64,000 bases of DNA from assembly GCA_002255925.1 (NCBI GenBank), contig NKIH01000004.1, positions 62,001 through 126,000 of the forward strand. Reading direction: 5' to 3'. A model generated the notes under the pieces. That model searched no databases. It was not told the DNA's origin and was given only the letters and a program-made list of their open reading frames with translations. This DNA comes from Burkholderiales bacterium PBB6. Lineage in GTDB: Bacteria; Pseudomonadota; Gammaproteobacteria; Burkholderiales; Burkholderiaceae_C. Position numbers and translations under genes: made by a program. Positions 18,630-26,965 of this stretch are shown here, piece by piece. Numbering within the stretch: the first letter of the stretch is position 1; the number at the start of each line of letters is the position of its first letter.

Positions 18630-18685
18630 GTCGTTTTCCCCAAGGGAAAGCGCAGTGTTGTGTGGAGGGCAACCTGCAAAGCCTT

Positions 18686-18695
18686 GCATATTGCG
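18686..18695 (+). promoter_or_regulatory. GCATAT-type motif upstream of regulator and antiporter genes
   Basis: GCATATTGCG lies in the divergent promoter region. Near-identical sites occur before fdsG (20597-20606) and before the formaldehyde dehydrogenase gene (26922-26931). It is a candidate shared regulator site. Confidence 0.4.
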
Positions 18696-18725
18696 GCGGG
18701 CCGTCGTTGCAGCGAGCATGCAGTC

Positions 18726-18744
18726 CGCCCACTGTATGTGGGCG
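18726..18744. promoter_or_regulatory. Inverted repeat in the regulator/antiporter divergent promoter
   Basis: CGCCCAC - TGTAT - GTGGGCG, with perfect 7-bp arms, lies 46 bases before the antiporter start. It is a candidate operator or a short hairpin. Confidence 0.45.
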
Positions 18745-18789
18745 AGCTGGCCACAAGCCAGTCTTCATACCAAATCTTGAGGAGTTTGA

Positions 18790-20472
18790 ATGTCCACTGC
18801 CCAGGCCAACGGCGCGCTGTCAGGCGCTACCGCCGAGACAGGCTTTCTATCGAAGGAACGCATCATCGCCGCCCCCGGCTTCAACCGCTGGCTGGTGCCA
18901 CCGGCTGCGCTGGCGATTCACCTGTGCATCGGCATGGCCTACGGCTTTTCCGTGTTCTGGCTGCCGCTGTCCAAGGCCCTGGGCATCAAGGAGTCGATCA
19001 AGTGCGGGCCGGAAGTCGGTTTGCTGCAGGAGCTTTTTGTCACCACCTGTGACTGGAAGATCTCGACGCTGCAGTGGATGTACATCCTGTTCTTCGTGCT
19101 GCTCGGCAGCTCGGCCGCCATCTGGGGCGGCTGGCTGGAGCGTGCCGGCCCGCGCAAGGCCGGTGTGGTCAGCGCGGTGTGCTGGTGTGGCGGCATGCTG
19201 ATCTCGGCGGTGGGCGTGGCGCAGCACCAGTTCTGGATGATGTTGCTGGGCTCCGGCGTGATCGGTGGCATCGGGCTGGGTCTGGGCTACATCTCACCGG
19301 TCAGCACGCTGATCAAGTGGTTCCCGGACAAGCGTGGCATGGCCACCGGCATGGCCATCATGGGCTTCGGCGGCGGCGCGATGATCGGCTCACCGCTGGC
19401 GGCCGAGCTGATGAAGCACTTTTCCACCCCGACCGATGTGGGCGTGGCCTCCACCTTCGTCGTGATGGCGCTGGTGTATTTCGTGTTCATGATGGGCGGC
19501 GCGCTGTCGTACCGCGTGCCGGCCACCGGCTGGAAGCCTGAAGGCTGGACCCCGCCGGCCGTGCAGGCCACCAATGCCATGATCACCCAAGGCCATGTGC
19601 ATGTGCGCAAGGTGTGGGGCATTCCGCAGTTCTGGCTGGTGTGGGTGGTGCTGTGCATGAACGTGTCCGCCGGCATCGGCGTGATCGGCATGGCGAGCCC
19701 GATGCTGCAGGAAATCTTCGGCGGCAGCCTGATCGGCCTGAGCGGCGAAGGCGCGCGTTTCGGTGCGCTCGACAAGGCCCAGCTCACGGCCATTGCTGGT
19801 GTGGCGGCAGGCTTCACCGCACTGCTGAGCCTGTTCAACATCGGCGGCCGCTTCTTCTGGGCCAGCCTGTCTGACAAGCTCGGCCGCAAGCTGACGTACA
19901 CGGTCTTCTTCGTGCTGGGTGGCGTGATGTACGCCAGCATGCCGGCCAGTGCCGCTGGTGGCAGCCAGCTGTTGTTCGTGGGTGCGGCCTGCGTCATCCT
20001 GAGCATGTACGGCGGCGGCTTTGCCACCGTGCCGGCTTACCTGGCTGACCTGTTCGGCACGCAGATGGTGGGGGCCATCCACGGCCGCCTGTTGACCGCC
20101 TGGGCCACGGCCGGCGTGCTCGGCCCGGTGGTGGTGGGTTACATGCGTGACTACCAGCTGGGCCTGGGTATTCCGCGTGAGCAGGTTTACAACCAGACCA
20201 TGTACATCCTGGTGGGCATGCTGGTGATCGGCCTGATCGCCAACCTGATGATCCGCCCGGTGGCTGCCAAGCACTTCATGAGCGCGTCTGAGCTGGCCGA
20301 GGAAAAGCGCCTGGCGCATGAACGCGCAGCCGCGGCCGAAGTGGGTGCGGGTGCGGGCGGTGGCTCGGCCACGCCGACGCTGCTGGTGGTGCTGGGCTGG
20401 CTGGCCGTGGGCCTGCCGATGGCCTGGGGCGTTTACCGCACCGGCCTGAGCGTGGCCAAGTTCTTCCACTGA
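18790..20472 (+). CDS. OFA-family (oxalate/formate antiporter-type) MFS transporter
   Basis: A 560-residue MFS protein with about 12-14 helices. LGLGYISPVSTLIKWFPDKRG, followed by MATGMAIMGFGGGAMIGSPL, is the OFA-family core, and FFWASLSDKLGRKLTYTVFF marks the second-half MFS loop. Members exchange oxalate, formate or other monocarboxylates. The protein is longer than OxlT (about 420) because of loop extensions and an extra C-terminal helix. A good GGAG precedes ATG 18790. Placement between a PBP-type regulator and fds genes suggests formate or oxalate handling (inference). Confidence 0.88.
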   Translation: MSTAQANGALSGATAETGFLSKERIIAAPGFNRWLVPPAALAIHLCIGMAYGFSVFWLPLSKALGIKESIKCGPEVGLLQELFVTTCDWKISTLQWMYILFFVLLGSSAAIWGGWLERAGPRKAGVVSAVCWCGGMLISAVGVAQHQFWMMLLGSGVIGGIGLGLGYISPVSTLIKWFPDKRGMATGMAIMGFGGGAMIGSPLAAELMKHFSTPTDVGVASTFVVMALVYFVFMMGGALSYRVPATGWKPEGWTPPAVQATNAMITQGHVHVRKVWGIPQFWLVWVVLCMNVSAGIGVIGMASPMLQEIFGGSLIGLSGEGARFGALDKAQLTAIAGVAAGFTALLSLFNIGGRFFWASLSDKLGRKLTYTVFFVLGGVMYASMPASAAGGSQLLFVGAACVILSMYGGGFATVPAYLADLFGTQMVGAIHGRLLTAWATAGVLGPVVVGYMRDYQLGLGIPREQVYNQTMYILVGMLVIGLIANLMIRPVAAKHFMSASELAEEKRLAHERAAAAEVGAGAGGGSATPTLLVVLGWLAVGLPMAWGVYRTGLSVAKFFH

Positions 20473-20498
20473 GCGTGACCCGGTTTGGCTGATGGCGG

Positions 20499-20534
20499 AA
20501 GGGGCCTTCGATGCGTGTTCGAAGGCCCCTTTTT
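20499..20534 (+). terminator. Rho-independent terminator after the OFA transporter
   Basis: AAGGGGCCTTCGA (20499-20511) pairs with TCGAAGGCCCCTT (20519-20531) across TGCGTGT, and the T-run extends to 20534. This separates the antiporter from the fds operon. Confidence 0.93.
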
Positions 20535-20596
20535 CAACCGAAGCCTACGGGTAAACCTTTTATGCGGCGCAGGGCACATGCGCAGCGCCAACCGGC

Positions 20597-20606
20597 GCAT
20601 ATTGTG
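20597..20606 (+). promoter_or_regulatory. GCATAT-type motif upstream of fdsG
   Basis: GCATATTGTG lies about 90 bases before fdsG and matches 9 of 10 bases of the site at 18686. The flanking GG and GGCC also partly match. Confidence 0.4.
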
Positions 20607-20695
20607 GGCGGCCCAGCGCTTGCCTACAGTCGCGGACGCTTGCCCTGCCTGTGCCCGGGCCTTCTGTGTCCGTCGCATTGAAACGAAAGCTGATG

Positions 20696-21202
20696 ATGTC
20701 TCTGCCAACCCCCGTGACACCGCCCTCGTCTGGCCTGCCTGAGCTGCCGGCCTTGATGGCCACGCTGCTGGCGCGGCATGCGCAGCGCCCCGGTGCCTTG
20801 CTGCCGCTGCTGCATGACGTGCAGGACGCGCTCGGCTACGTGCCCGCCGACAGCGTGCCGCTGATCGCCGAAGGGCTGGGCCTGTCGCGCGCCGAAGTGC
20901 ATGGCGTCATCAGTTATTACCACTTCTTCCGCAGCACCCCGCCGGGTCGGCAGGTGGTGCAGGTGTGCCGCGCAGAGGCCTGCCAGGCCTGCGGCTCGGA
21001 GGCCTTGATGGCCCAGGCTGAGCGCCTGCTGGGTTGCGCGCCCCACAGCACCCGCGCTGACGGCGCCGTGTCGCTGGAGCCGGTGTACTGCCTGGGTCTG
21101 TGCGCCTCGTCGCCGGCCATCCAGATCAATGACCGGGTGCATGCGCGGGTCACGCCAGAGCGACTGGCTCGCCTGGTGAGCGACATGGCGGTGCAGCCAT
21201 GA
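20696..21202 (+). CDS. fdsG: NAD-dependent formate dehydrogenase gamma subunit
   Basis: A 168-residue NuoE-like [2Fe-2S] subunit of soluble molybdenum formate dehydrogenase. It has the helical N-terminal domain and the thioredoxin-like cluster site with cysteines in QVCRAEACQACGSEA and VYCLGLCASSPAIQIND. It relays electrons in the FdsB diaphorase module. Two in-frame ATGs (20693, 20696) are adjacent; GAAAG spacing favours 20696. The gene overlaps fdsB by four bases (ATGA) and heads the operon fdsGBACD. Confidence 0.95.
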   Translation: MSLPTPVTPPSSGLPELPALMATLLARHAQRPGALLPLLHDVQDALGYVPADSVPLIAEGLGLSRAEVHGVISYYHFFRSTPPGRQVVQVCRAEACQACGSEALMAQAERLLGCAPHSTRADGAVSLEPVYCLGLCASSPAIQINDRVHARVTPERLARLVSDMAVQP

Positions 21203-22797
21203 GCGCCGTGACGCTGTACCTGCCGCGCGACTCCGCGGCCCTGGCCGCAGGTGCCGACGATGTCGCGCTGGAATTGCTGGCGCAATGCAGCCAGCGCGGA
21301 CTGGCCATCAAGCTGGTGCGCAACAGCTCACGCGGGATGTTCTGGCTGGAGCCGCTGCTGGAGGTGGCCACGCCCGAGGGCCGCATCGCCTACGGGCCGC
21401 TCACCCCCGAGGACGTGCCGGGCTTGCTGGACGCCGGCGTGCTGCAGGGCGGGGCGCACGCCTTGCGCCTGGGCGTGACCGAGCAGATCCCTTTCCTCGC
21501 GCTGCAGGAGCGCCTGACCTTCCGCCGCATGGGCGTGACAGACCCGCTCTCGCTGGCCGACTACGAAGCCCATGAAGGCTGGGTCGGCCTGCGCCGCGCC
21601 CTGACCCTGTCGGCCACTGAACTGCTCGCGGAAGTGACGCACTCGGGCCTGCGCGGCCGGGGCGGCGCGGCCTTCCCGGCCGGCATCAAATGGCAGACCG
21701 TGGCGGGCGCGATGGCGCCGCAGAAGTACGTGGTTTGCAATGCCGACGAAGGCGATTCCGGCACCTACTCGGACCGCATGACCATGGAGGGGGATCCCTT
21801 CATGCTGATTGAAGGCATGTTGATTGCCGCGCTGGCCGTGGGCGCCACGCAAGGCTACGTCTACATCCGCAGCGAGTACCCGCATGCGGTGGCCACGATG
21901 ACCCAGGCCATCGTGCTGGCGCGTGAGGCCGGCTTCCTCGGCACCAACGTGCTGGGCAGTGGCCGCAGCTTCGAGCTGGAAGTGCGCAAGGCCGCCGGCG
22001 CCTATGTGTGCGGTGAAGAAACCGCGATGCTTGAAAGCATCGAGGGCAAGCGCGGCATCGTGCGGGCCAAGCCGCCGCTGCCAGCCATTGAAGGCCTGTT
22101 CGGCTTGCCCACCGTCATCAACAACGTCATCACCCTGGCCACCGTGCCCGTCATCCTGGCGCGTGGCGCGCAGGCCTACCGCGACTACGGTGTCGGCCGC
22201 TCACACGGCACGCTGCCGTTCCAGCTGGCCGGCAACATCCGTCAGGGTGGCCTGGTGGAAAAGGCCTTTGGCCTGACGTTGCGCGAGCTGATCTACGGTT
22301 TTGGCGGCGGCACCCGCAGTGGCAGGCCGGTGAAGGCGGTGCAGGTGGGTGGCCCGCTGGGCGCCTACATCCCTGAATCACAGTGGGACGTGCCGCTCGA
22401 CTACGAAGCCTATGCCGCGATGGGCGCGGTGGTGGGCCACGGCGGCATCGTGGTGCATGACGACACGGCCAACATGGCCGGCCTGGCCCGCTATGCCATG
22501 GAATTCTGTGCGCTGGAGAGCTGCGGCAAGTGCACGCCGTGCCGCATTGGCTCCACCCGCGGCGTGGAGGTGATCGACCGCATCGCCCATGGCCCCAACA
22601 AGGCGCAGCAGGTGCACTTGCTGCGCGACCTGTGCGACACGATGATGCACGGCAGCCTGTGCGCGATGGGCGGCATGACGCCCTATCCGGTGCTGTCGGC
22701 GCTGACCCACTATCCCGAAGATTTCGGCCTGCCGACCAACTCCCCCACTGCCGCCCCCACCACTGCCACCACCACCGCCCCGGCGGCGGCCGCCTGA
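21199..22797 (+). CDS. fdsB: NAD-dependent formate dehydrogenase beta subunit
   Basis: A 532-residue NuoF-like diaphorase. The N-terminal about 120 residues are an extra thioredoxin/NuoE-like extension usual in FdsB. The core shows GLRGRGGAAFPAGIKWQ (NADH/FMN Gly-rich site), CNADEGDSGTYSDR, GAYVCGEETAMLESIEG and the [4Fe-4S] motif ESCGKCTPCRIGSTRG. It binds FMN and one 4Fe-4S cluster and reduces NAD+. The C-terminal low-complexity Thr/Ala/Pro tail (about the last 20 residues) is unusual but harmless-looking. Confidence 0.96.
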   Translation: MSAVTLYLPRDSAALAAGADDVALELLAQCSQRGLAIKLVRNSSRGMFWLEPLLEVATPEGRIAYGPLTPEDVPGLLDAGVLQGGAHALRLGVTEQIPFLALQERLTFRRMGVTDPLSLADYEAHEGWVGLRRALTLSATELLAEVTHSGLRGRGGAAFPAGIKWQTVAGAMAPQKYVVCNADEGDSGTYSDRMTMEGDPFMLIEGMLIAALAVGATQGYVYIRSEYPHAVATMTQAIVLAREAGFLGTNVLGSGRSFELEVRKAAGAYVCGEETAMLESIEGKRGIVRAKPPLPAIEGLFGLPTVINNVITLATVPVILARGAQAYRDYGVGRSHGTLPFQLAGNIRQGGLVEKAFGLTLRELIYGFGGGTRSGRPVKAVQVGGPLGAYIPESQWDVPLDYEAYAAMGAVVGHGGIVVHDDTANMAGLARYAMEFCALESCGKCTPCRIGSTRGVEVIDRIAHGPNKAQQVHLLRDLCDTMMHGSLCAMGGMTPYPVLSALTHYPEDFGLPTNSPTAAPTTATTTAPAAAA

Positions 22798-22808
22798 GGA
22801 GACCCGCC

Positions 22809-25721
22809 ATGTTGGACCACCTGAAGCAGGACATTGATTTCGGAACTCCGGCCCGTGAGTCTGCCGAGACCGTCACCCTGAAGATCGACGGCTATCCGGT
22901 GACGGTGCCCAAGGGCACGTCGCTGATGCGTGCCGCCGTGGACGCGGGCATCCGCGTGCCCAAGCTGTGCGCCACCGACAGCCTGGAGCCCTTTGGCTCC
23001 TGCCGGCTGTGCCTGGTGGAGATCGACGGCCGCAAGGGCTTTCCGGCCAGCTGCACCACCCCGGCCGACAACGGCATGGTGGTGCACACCCAGACGCCGC
23101 GCCTGCAGGAGTTGCGCAAGGGCGTGATGGAGCTCTACATCTCTGACCACCCGCTGGACTGCCTGACCTGCAGCGCCAACGGCAACTGCGAGCTGCAGGA
23201 CATGGCCGGCGTGACCGGCCTGCGCAATGTGCGCTACGGCGTGGCCGGCAAGGAAGTGGATGGTGTTTCGGGCGCCCACCATTGCGATGCGGTGAAGGAC
23301 GAGTCCAACCCGTACTTCACCTACGACGCATCCAAGTGCATCGTCTGCAACCGCTGCGTGCGCGCCTGCGAAGAAACGCAGGGCACCTTCGCGCTCACCA
23401 TCTCGGGCCGCGGTTTCGAGAGCCGGGTGTCGCCGGGCCAAAGCCAGTCTTTCATGGACAGCGAGTGCGTGAGCTGCGGCGCCTGCGTCGAGGCTTGCCC
23501 CACCGCCACGCTGCAGGAGAAGAGCGTGATCGAGCTCGGCCAGCCCGAGCACAGCGTCATCACCACCTGCGCCTATTGCGGCGTGGGCTGCGGCTTCAAG
23601 GCCGAGATGAAGGGCAACACGGTGGTGCGCATGGTGCCGTGGAAGGACGGCAAGGCCAACGAGGGCCACAGCTGCGTCAAGGGCCGCTTCGCCTGGGGCT
23701 ATGCCACCCACGCTGACCGCATCACCACGCCGATGATCCGCGAGCGCATCACCGACCCGTGGCGCGAGGTGAGCTGGGACGAGGCCATCGGCTTTGCGGC
23801 CGGCCGCTTCAAGGCCATCCAGGCGCAGTACGGCAAGGATTCGGTCGGAGGCATCACCTCCAGCCGCTGCACCAACGAAGAGGTGTACCTGGTCCAGAAG
23901 CTGATCCGGGCCGCGTTCAACACCAACAACGTCGACACCTGCGCCCGCGTGTGCCACAGCCCCACCGGCTACGGCATGGGCCAGACCTTCGGCACCTCGG
24001 CCGGCACACAAACCTTCAAGAGCGTCGAGCAGGCTGATGTGATCGTCGTCATTGGCGCCAACCCGACCGATGCCCACCCGGTGTTCGCCTCCCGCATGAA
24101 GCGCCGCCTGCGCAGCGACGGCAGCGTGGCCGGCAAGGCGCGGCTGGTGGTGGTCGATCCTCGTCGCATCGACCTGGTGAATTCGCCGCATGTGCGCGCC
24201 GATCACCACCTGGCGCTCAAGCCCGGCACCAACGTGGCCGTGATCACTGCCATGGCCCATGTGGTGGTGACCGAAGGGCTGGTGAACGAGGCCTATGTGG
24301 CCGAGCGTTGCGAGACCAAGAGCTTCAACGACTGGCGCGCTTTTGTGGCCCGGCCGGAGAACTCGCCCGAGGCCTTCGAAGCCGTGACCGGCGTGCCCGC
24401 GGCCGAGGTGCGTGCCGCTGCGCGGCTGTACGCCGCCGGCCCGAACTCGGCCATCTATTACGGCCTGGGCGTGACCGAGCATGCGCAGGGCTCCACCATG
24501 GTGATGGGCATTGCCAACCTGGCGATGGCCTGCGGCATGGTCGGCCGCGAAGGCGTGGGCGTGAACCCGCTGCGCGGCCAGAACAATGTGCAGGGCAGCT
24601 GTGACATGGGCAGCTTCCCGCATGAGCTGCCGGGCTACCGCCACATCAGCGACAGCACCGTGCGCGGCCAGTTCGAAGCCGCCTGGGGCGTGACGCTCAG
24701 CCCCGAGCCCGGCCTGCGCATTCCCAACATGTTCGAGGCCGCGCTCGATGGCAGCTTCCGCGGTTTGTATTGCCAGGGCGAGGACATCGTCCAGAGCGAC
24801 CCCAACACCCAGCACGTGGCGGCGGCGCTCGAGAAGATGGATTGCATCGTGGTGCAGGACATCTTCCTGAACGAAACCGCGAAGTACGCGCATGTCTTCC
24901 TGCCGGGCTCGTCGTTCCTTGAGAAGGACGGCACCTTCACCAATGCCGAGCGCCGCATCAGCCGCGTGCGTCAGGTGATGCCGCCGATGTCGGGCCTGGG
25001 CGACTGGGAAGTGACTGCGCGCCTCAGCACCGCGCTGGGTTACCCCATGCACTACGAGCACCCCGAGCAGATCATGCAGGAGATCGCCGCACTCACGCCG
25101 AGCTTTGCCGGTGTGAATTACGCCAAGATCGAGCGCCTGGGCAGCGTGCAATGGCCCTGCAACAGCAACACCGACGAAGCCGGCACGGCCATCATGCACC
25201 GCGAACAATTCGTGCGCGGCAAGGGCAAGTTCTTCGTCACGCAGTATGTGGCGAGCGATGAAAAGGTGACCCGCCGCTTCCCGCTGCTGCTCACCACCGG
25301 CCGCATCCTGAGCCAGTACAACGTGGGCGCGCAAACCCGCCGCACGCCCAACAACCAGTGGCATGACGAAGACCTGCTTGAGCTGCATCCGCATGACGCG
25401 GAAGAACGCGGCGTGAAGGACGGCGACTGGGTCGGCATTCAAAGCCGGGCCGGCGAGACGGTGCTGCGCGCGCGGGTCAGCGAGCGCATGCAGCCGGGCG
25501 TGGTCTACACCACCTTCCACTTCCCCGAGAGTGGCGCCAACGTCATCACCACCGACTCGTCCGACTGGGCCACCAATTGCCCGGAGTACAAGGTGACGGC
25601 GGTGCAGGTCATGCCGGTCAGCCAGCCCAGCAGCTGGCAGCAGGGCTACGCCGACTTCAACCGCCAGCAGCTCGACCTGCTGGCCCAGGCCGGCCAGCCG
25701 GTGGAAGCGGGCGGCCGGTGA
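22809..25721 (+). CDS. fdsA: NAD-dependent formate dehydrogenase alpha (catalytic Mo/W-bisMGD) subunit
   Basis: A 970-residue catalytic subunit. From the N-terminus: a [2Fe-2S] ferredoxin domain (GSCRLCLVEIDG), a His-Cys 4Fe-4S site (DHPLDCLTCSANGNCEL), two 4Fe-4S motifs (CIVCNRCVRACEE, CVSCGACVEACP), a further 4Fe-4S site (TTCAYCGVGCGF) and the molybdopterin domains. The catalytic dyad is Cys382-His383 in CARVCHSPTGYG, so this is a cysteine-type, not selenocysteine, enzyme. It oxidises formate to CO2. ATG 22809 follows TGAGGAG. Length and domains match FdsA of Rhodobacter and Cupriavidus. Confidence 0.96.
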   Translation: MLDHLKQDIDFGTPARESAETVTLKIDGYPVTVPKGTSLMRAAVDAGIRVPKLCATDSLEPFGSCRLCLVEIDGRKGFPASCTTPADNGMVVHTQTPRLQELRKGVMELYISDHPLDCLTCSANGNCELQDMAGVTGLRNVRYGVAGKEVDGVSGAHHCDAVKDESNPYFTYDASKCIVCNRCVRACEETQGTFALTISGRGFESRVSPGQSQSFMDSECVSCGACVEACPTATLQEKSVIELGQPEHSVITTCAYCGVGCGFKAEMKGNTVVRMVPWKDGKANEGHSCVKGRFAWGYATHADRITTPMIRERITDPWREVSWDEAIGFAAGRFKAIQAQYGKDSVGGITSSRCTNEEVYLVQKLIRAAFNTNNVDTCARVCHSPTGYGMGQTFGTSAGTQTFKSVEQADVIVVIGANPTDAHPVFASRMKRRLRSDGSVAGKARLVVVDPRRIDLVNSPHVRADHHLALKPGTNVAVITAMAHVVVTEGLVNEAYVAERCETKSFNDWRAFVARPENSPEAFEAVTGVPAAEVRAAARLYAAGPNSAIYYGLGVTEHAQGSTMVMGIANLAMACGMVGREGVGVNPLRGQNNVQGSCDMGSFPHELPGYRHISDSTVRGQFEAAWGVTLSPEPGLRIPNMFEAALDGSFRGLYCQGEDIVQSDPNTQHVAAALEKMDCIVVQDIFLNETAKYAHVFLPGSSFLEKDGTFTNAERRISRVRQVMPPMSGLGDWEVTARLSTALGYPMHYEHPEQIMQEIAALTPSFAGVNYAKIERLGSVQWPCNSNTDEAGTAIMHREQFVRGKGKFFVTQYVASDEKVTRRFPLLLTTGRILSQYNVGAQTRRTPNNQWHDEDLLELHPHDAEERGVKDGDWVGIQSRAGETVLRARVSERMQPGVVYTTFHFPESGANVITTDSSDWATNCPEYKVTAVQVMPVSQPSSWQQGYADFNRQQLDLLAQAGQPVEAGGR

Positions 25722-26617
25722 GCGAGCTGGGCGACCCGCCGCTGCCGCCCGGCGTGCGCCAGGCGGTGGTGAGCCATGTGCGCGGCGGCCGAGTGGCGGT
25801 GGCCCGCGATTGGCTGGCTGAAGAGGTGCCGGTGGCCTTGGTGCTCAACGGCATTTCGCACGCGGTGATGATGGCCACGCCGGACAACCTGGACGCGTTC
25901 GCGCTGGGCTTCGGCCTGACCGAGGGCCTGCTGGCGCGGCCCGCCGAGTTGTATGGCGTGGAGGTGCAGACCGTGCCCGCCGGCATCGAGGTGCACATGA
26001 CCGTGGCCTCGGCTTGTGCGCACCGGCTGGCTGAGCGGCGCCGCACCCTGGCGGGCCGCACAGGCTGCGGCTTGTGCGGCACCGACAGCCTGGCCCAGGT
26101 GCGCCGGGCCTTGCCGGCTGTAGCGCCGCAGCAGGTGCTGCCCGAAGCACTGGCGCGCGCGCAGCAAGGCTTGCGTGCCTGGCAGGCCCTGCAGCAACTC
26201 ACCGGCGCCACGCATGCCGCCGCCTGGTGCTCGTCTGCCGGTGAGGTGCTGTGCGTGCGCGAAGACGTGGGCCGCCACAACGCGCTCGACAAGCTCATCG
26301 GCGCCCTGGTACAGCAGGGCGTGTGCACACCCGTCGAGGGCGGTCTGGCGGCAGCGCCGGGCTTTGCCTGCATCACCAGCCGCGCCAGTTTCGAGATGGT
26401 GCAGAAGGCGGCCATGGCCGGCATCGGCGTGCTGGCGGCTGTGTCGGCCCCCACCGCGCTGGCGGTGGATGTGGCGCAGGAAGCCGGCGTGCTGCTGGCC
26501 GGTTTCGTGCGCGGCGACGACCTGGTGGCCTACACCTATCCTGAGCGCCTGGGCTTGGCTGCCCAGGCCACCGCGGCAGCCATGGCGCCTGCCACCCCCA
26601 CGGCCTTGAACACCTGA
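25718..26617 (+). CDS. fdsC: Formate dehydrogenase accessory sulfurtransferase (FdhD/FdsC)
   Basis: A 299-residue FdhD-family protein that sulfurates the Mo-bisMGD cofactor before insertion into FdsA. It shows LVLNGISHAVMMATPDNLDAFALGF, the flexible-loop cysteine pair in GRTGCGLCGTDSL, VREDVGRHNALDKLIGAL and ITSRASFEMVQKAAMAGI. The start is GTG 25718, overlapping the fdsA stop (GTGA), so translation is coupled. Its place between fdsA and fdsD matches the GBACD order known in related bacteria. Confidence 0.94.
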   Translation: MSELGDPPLPPGVRQAVVSHVRGGRVAVARDWLAEEVPVALVLNGISHAVMMATPDNLDAFALGFGLTEGLLARPAELYGVEVQTVPAGIEVHMTVASACAHRLAERRRTLAGRTGCGLCGTDSLAQVRRALPAVAPQQVLPEALARAQQGLRAWQALQQLTGATHAAAWCSSAGEVLCVREDVGRHNALDKLIGALVQQGVCTPVEGGLAAAPGFACITSRASFEMVQKAAMAGIGVLAAVSAPTALAVDVAQEAGVLLAGFVRGDDLVAYTYPERLGLAAQATAAAMAPATPTALNT

Positions 26618-26629
26618 CCCGAGAACCCC

Positions 26630-26875
26630 ATGGACATTGCCAACCTGGTTCACATGGCCAACCGCATCGGCCAATTTTTTGAAGCCATGCCCGACCGCGC
26701 CGAGGCGCTGGACGGCATCGCCAATCACATCCGCAAGTTCTGGGAGCCGCGCATGCGGCGCGGTCTGGCCAACGCGCTGGCTGCCCCCGAAACCCATGAG
26801 CTGCTGCCCATCGTGCGCGAGGCCCTGGCGGCCCGACCCGATGTACTGGTGGTGGCTGAAGCGCTGAATCCCTGA
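26630..26875 (+). CDS. fdsD: Formate dehydrogenase delta subunit
   Basis: An 81-residue small subunit with the FdsD pattern: DIANLVHMANRIGQFFEAMP, then a DGIANHIRKFWEPRMR stretch. FdsD is thought to bind FdsA and stabilise or mature it; it carries no cofactor. It lies 12 bases after fdsC with GAGAA upstream of ATG 26630 and closes the fds operon. Confidence 0.93.
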   Translation: MDIANLVHMANRIGQFFEAMPDRAEALDGIANHIRKFWEPRMRRGLANALAAPETHELLPIVREALAARPDVLVVAEALNP

Positions 26876-26921
26876 GCCATCGGCGGGCAAGCCCCGCCTC
26901 GCACGCTGCGCCATCGATATT

Positions 26922-26931
26922 GCATATAGTG
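26922..26931 (+). promoter_or_regulatory. GCATAT-type motif upstream of formaldehyde dehydrogenase
   Basis: GCATATAGTG lies 44 bases before the GTG start and matches 8 of 10 bases of the site at 18686. It is the third member of the shared motif set and part of a short imperfect inverted repeat (TGCATATAGTGCA). Confidence 0.35.
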
Positions 26932-26965
26932 CAGCGATTGAACGTTTAACCGCCTGGAGAACACC

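Noticed and set aside
22710-25520. A 936-codon minus-strand frame across fdsA
   Set aside because: Antisense shadow of the formate dehydrogenase catalytic subunit; composition rich in His, Val and Ala, no family motifs.
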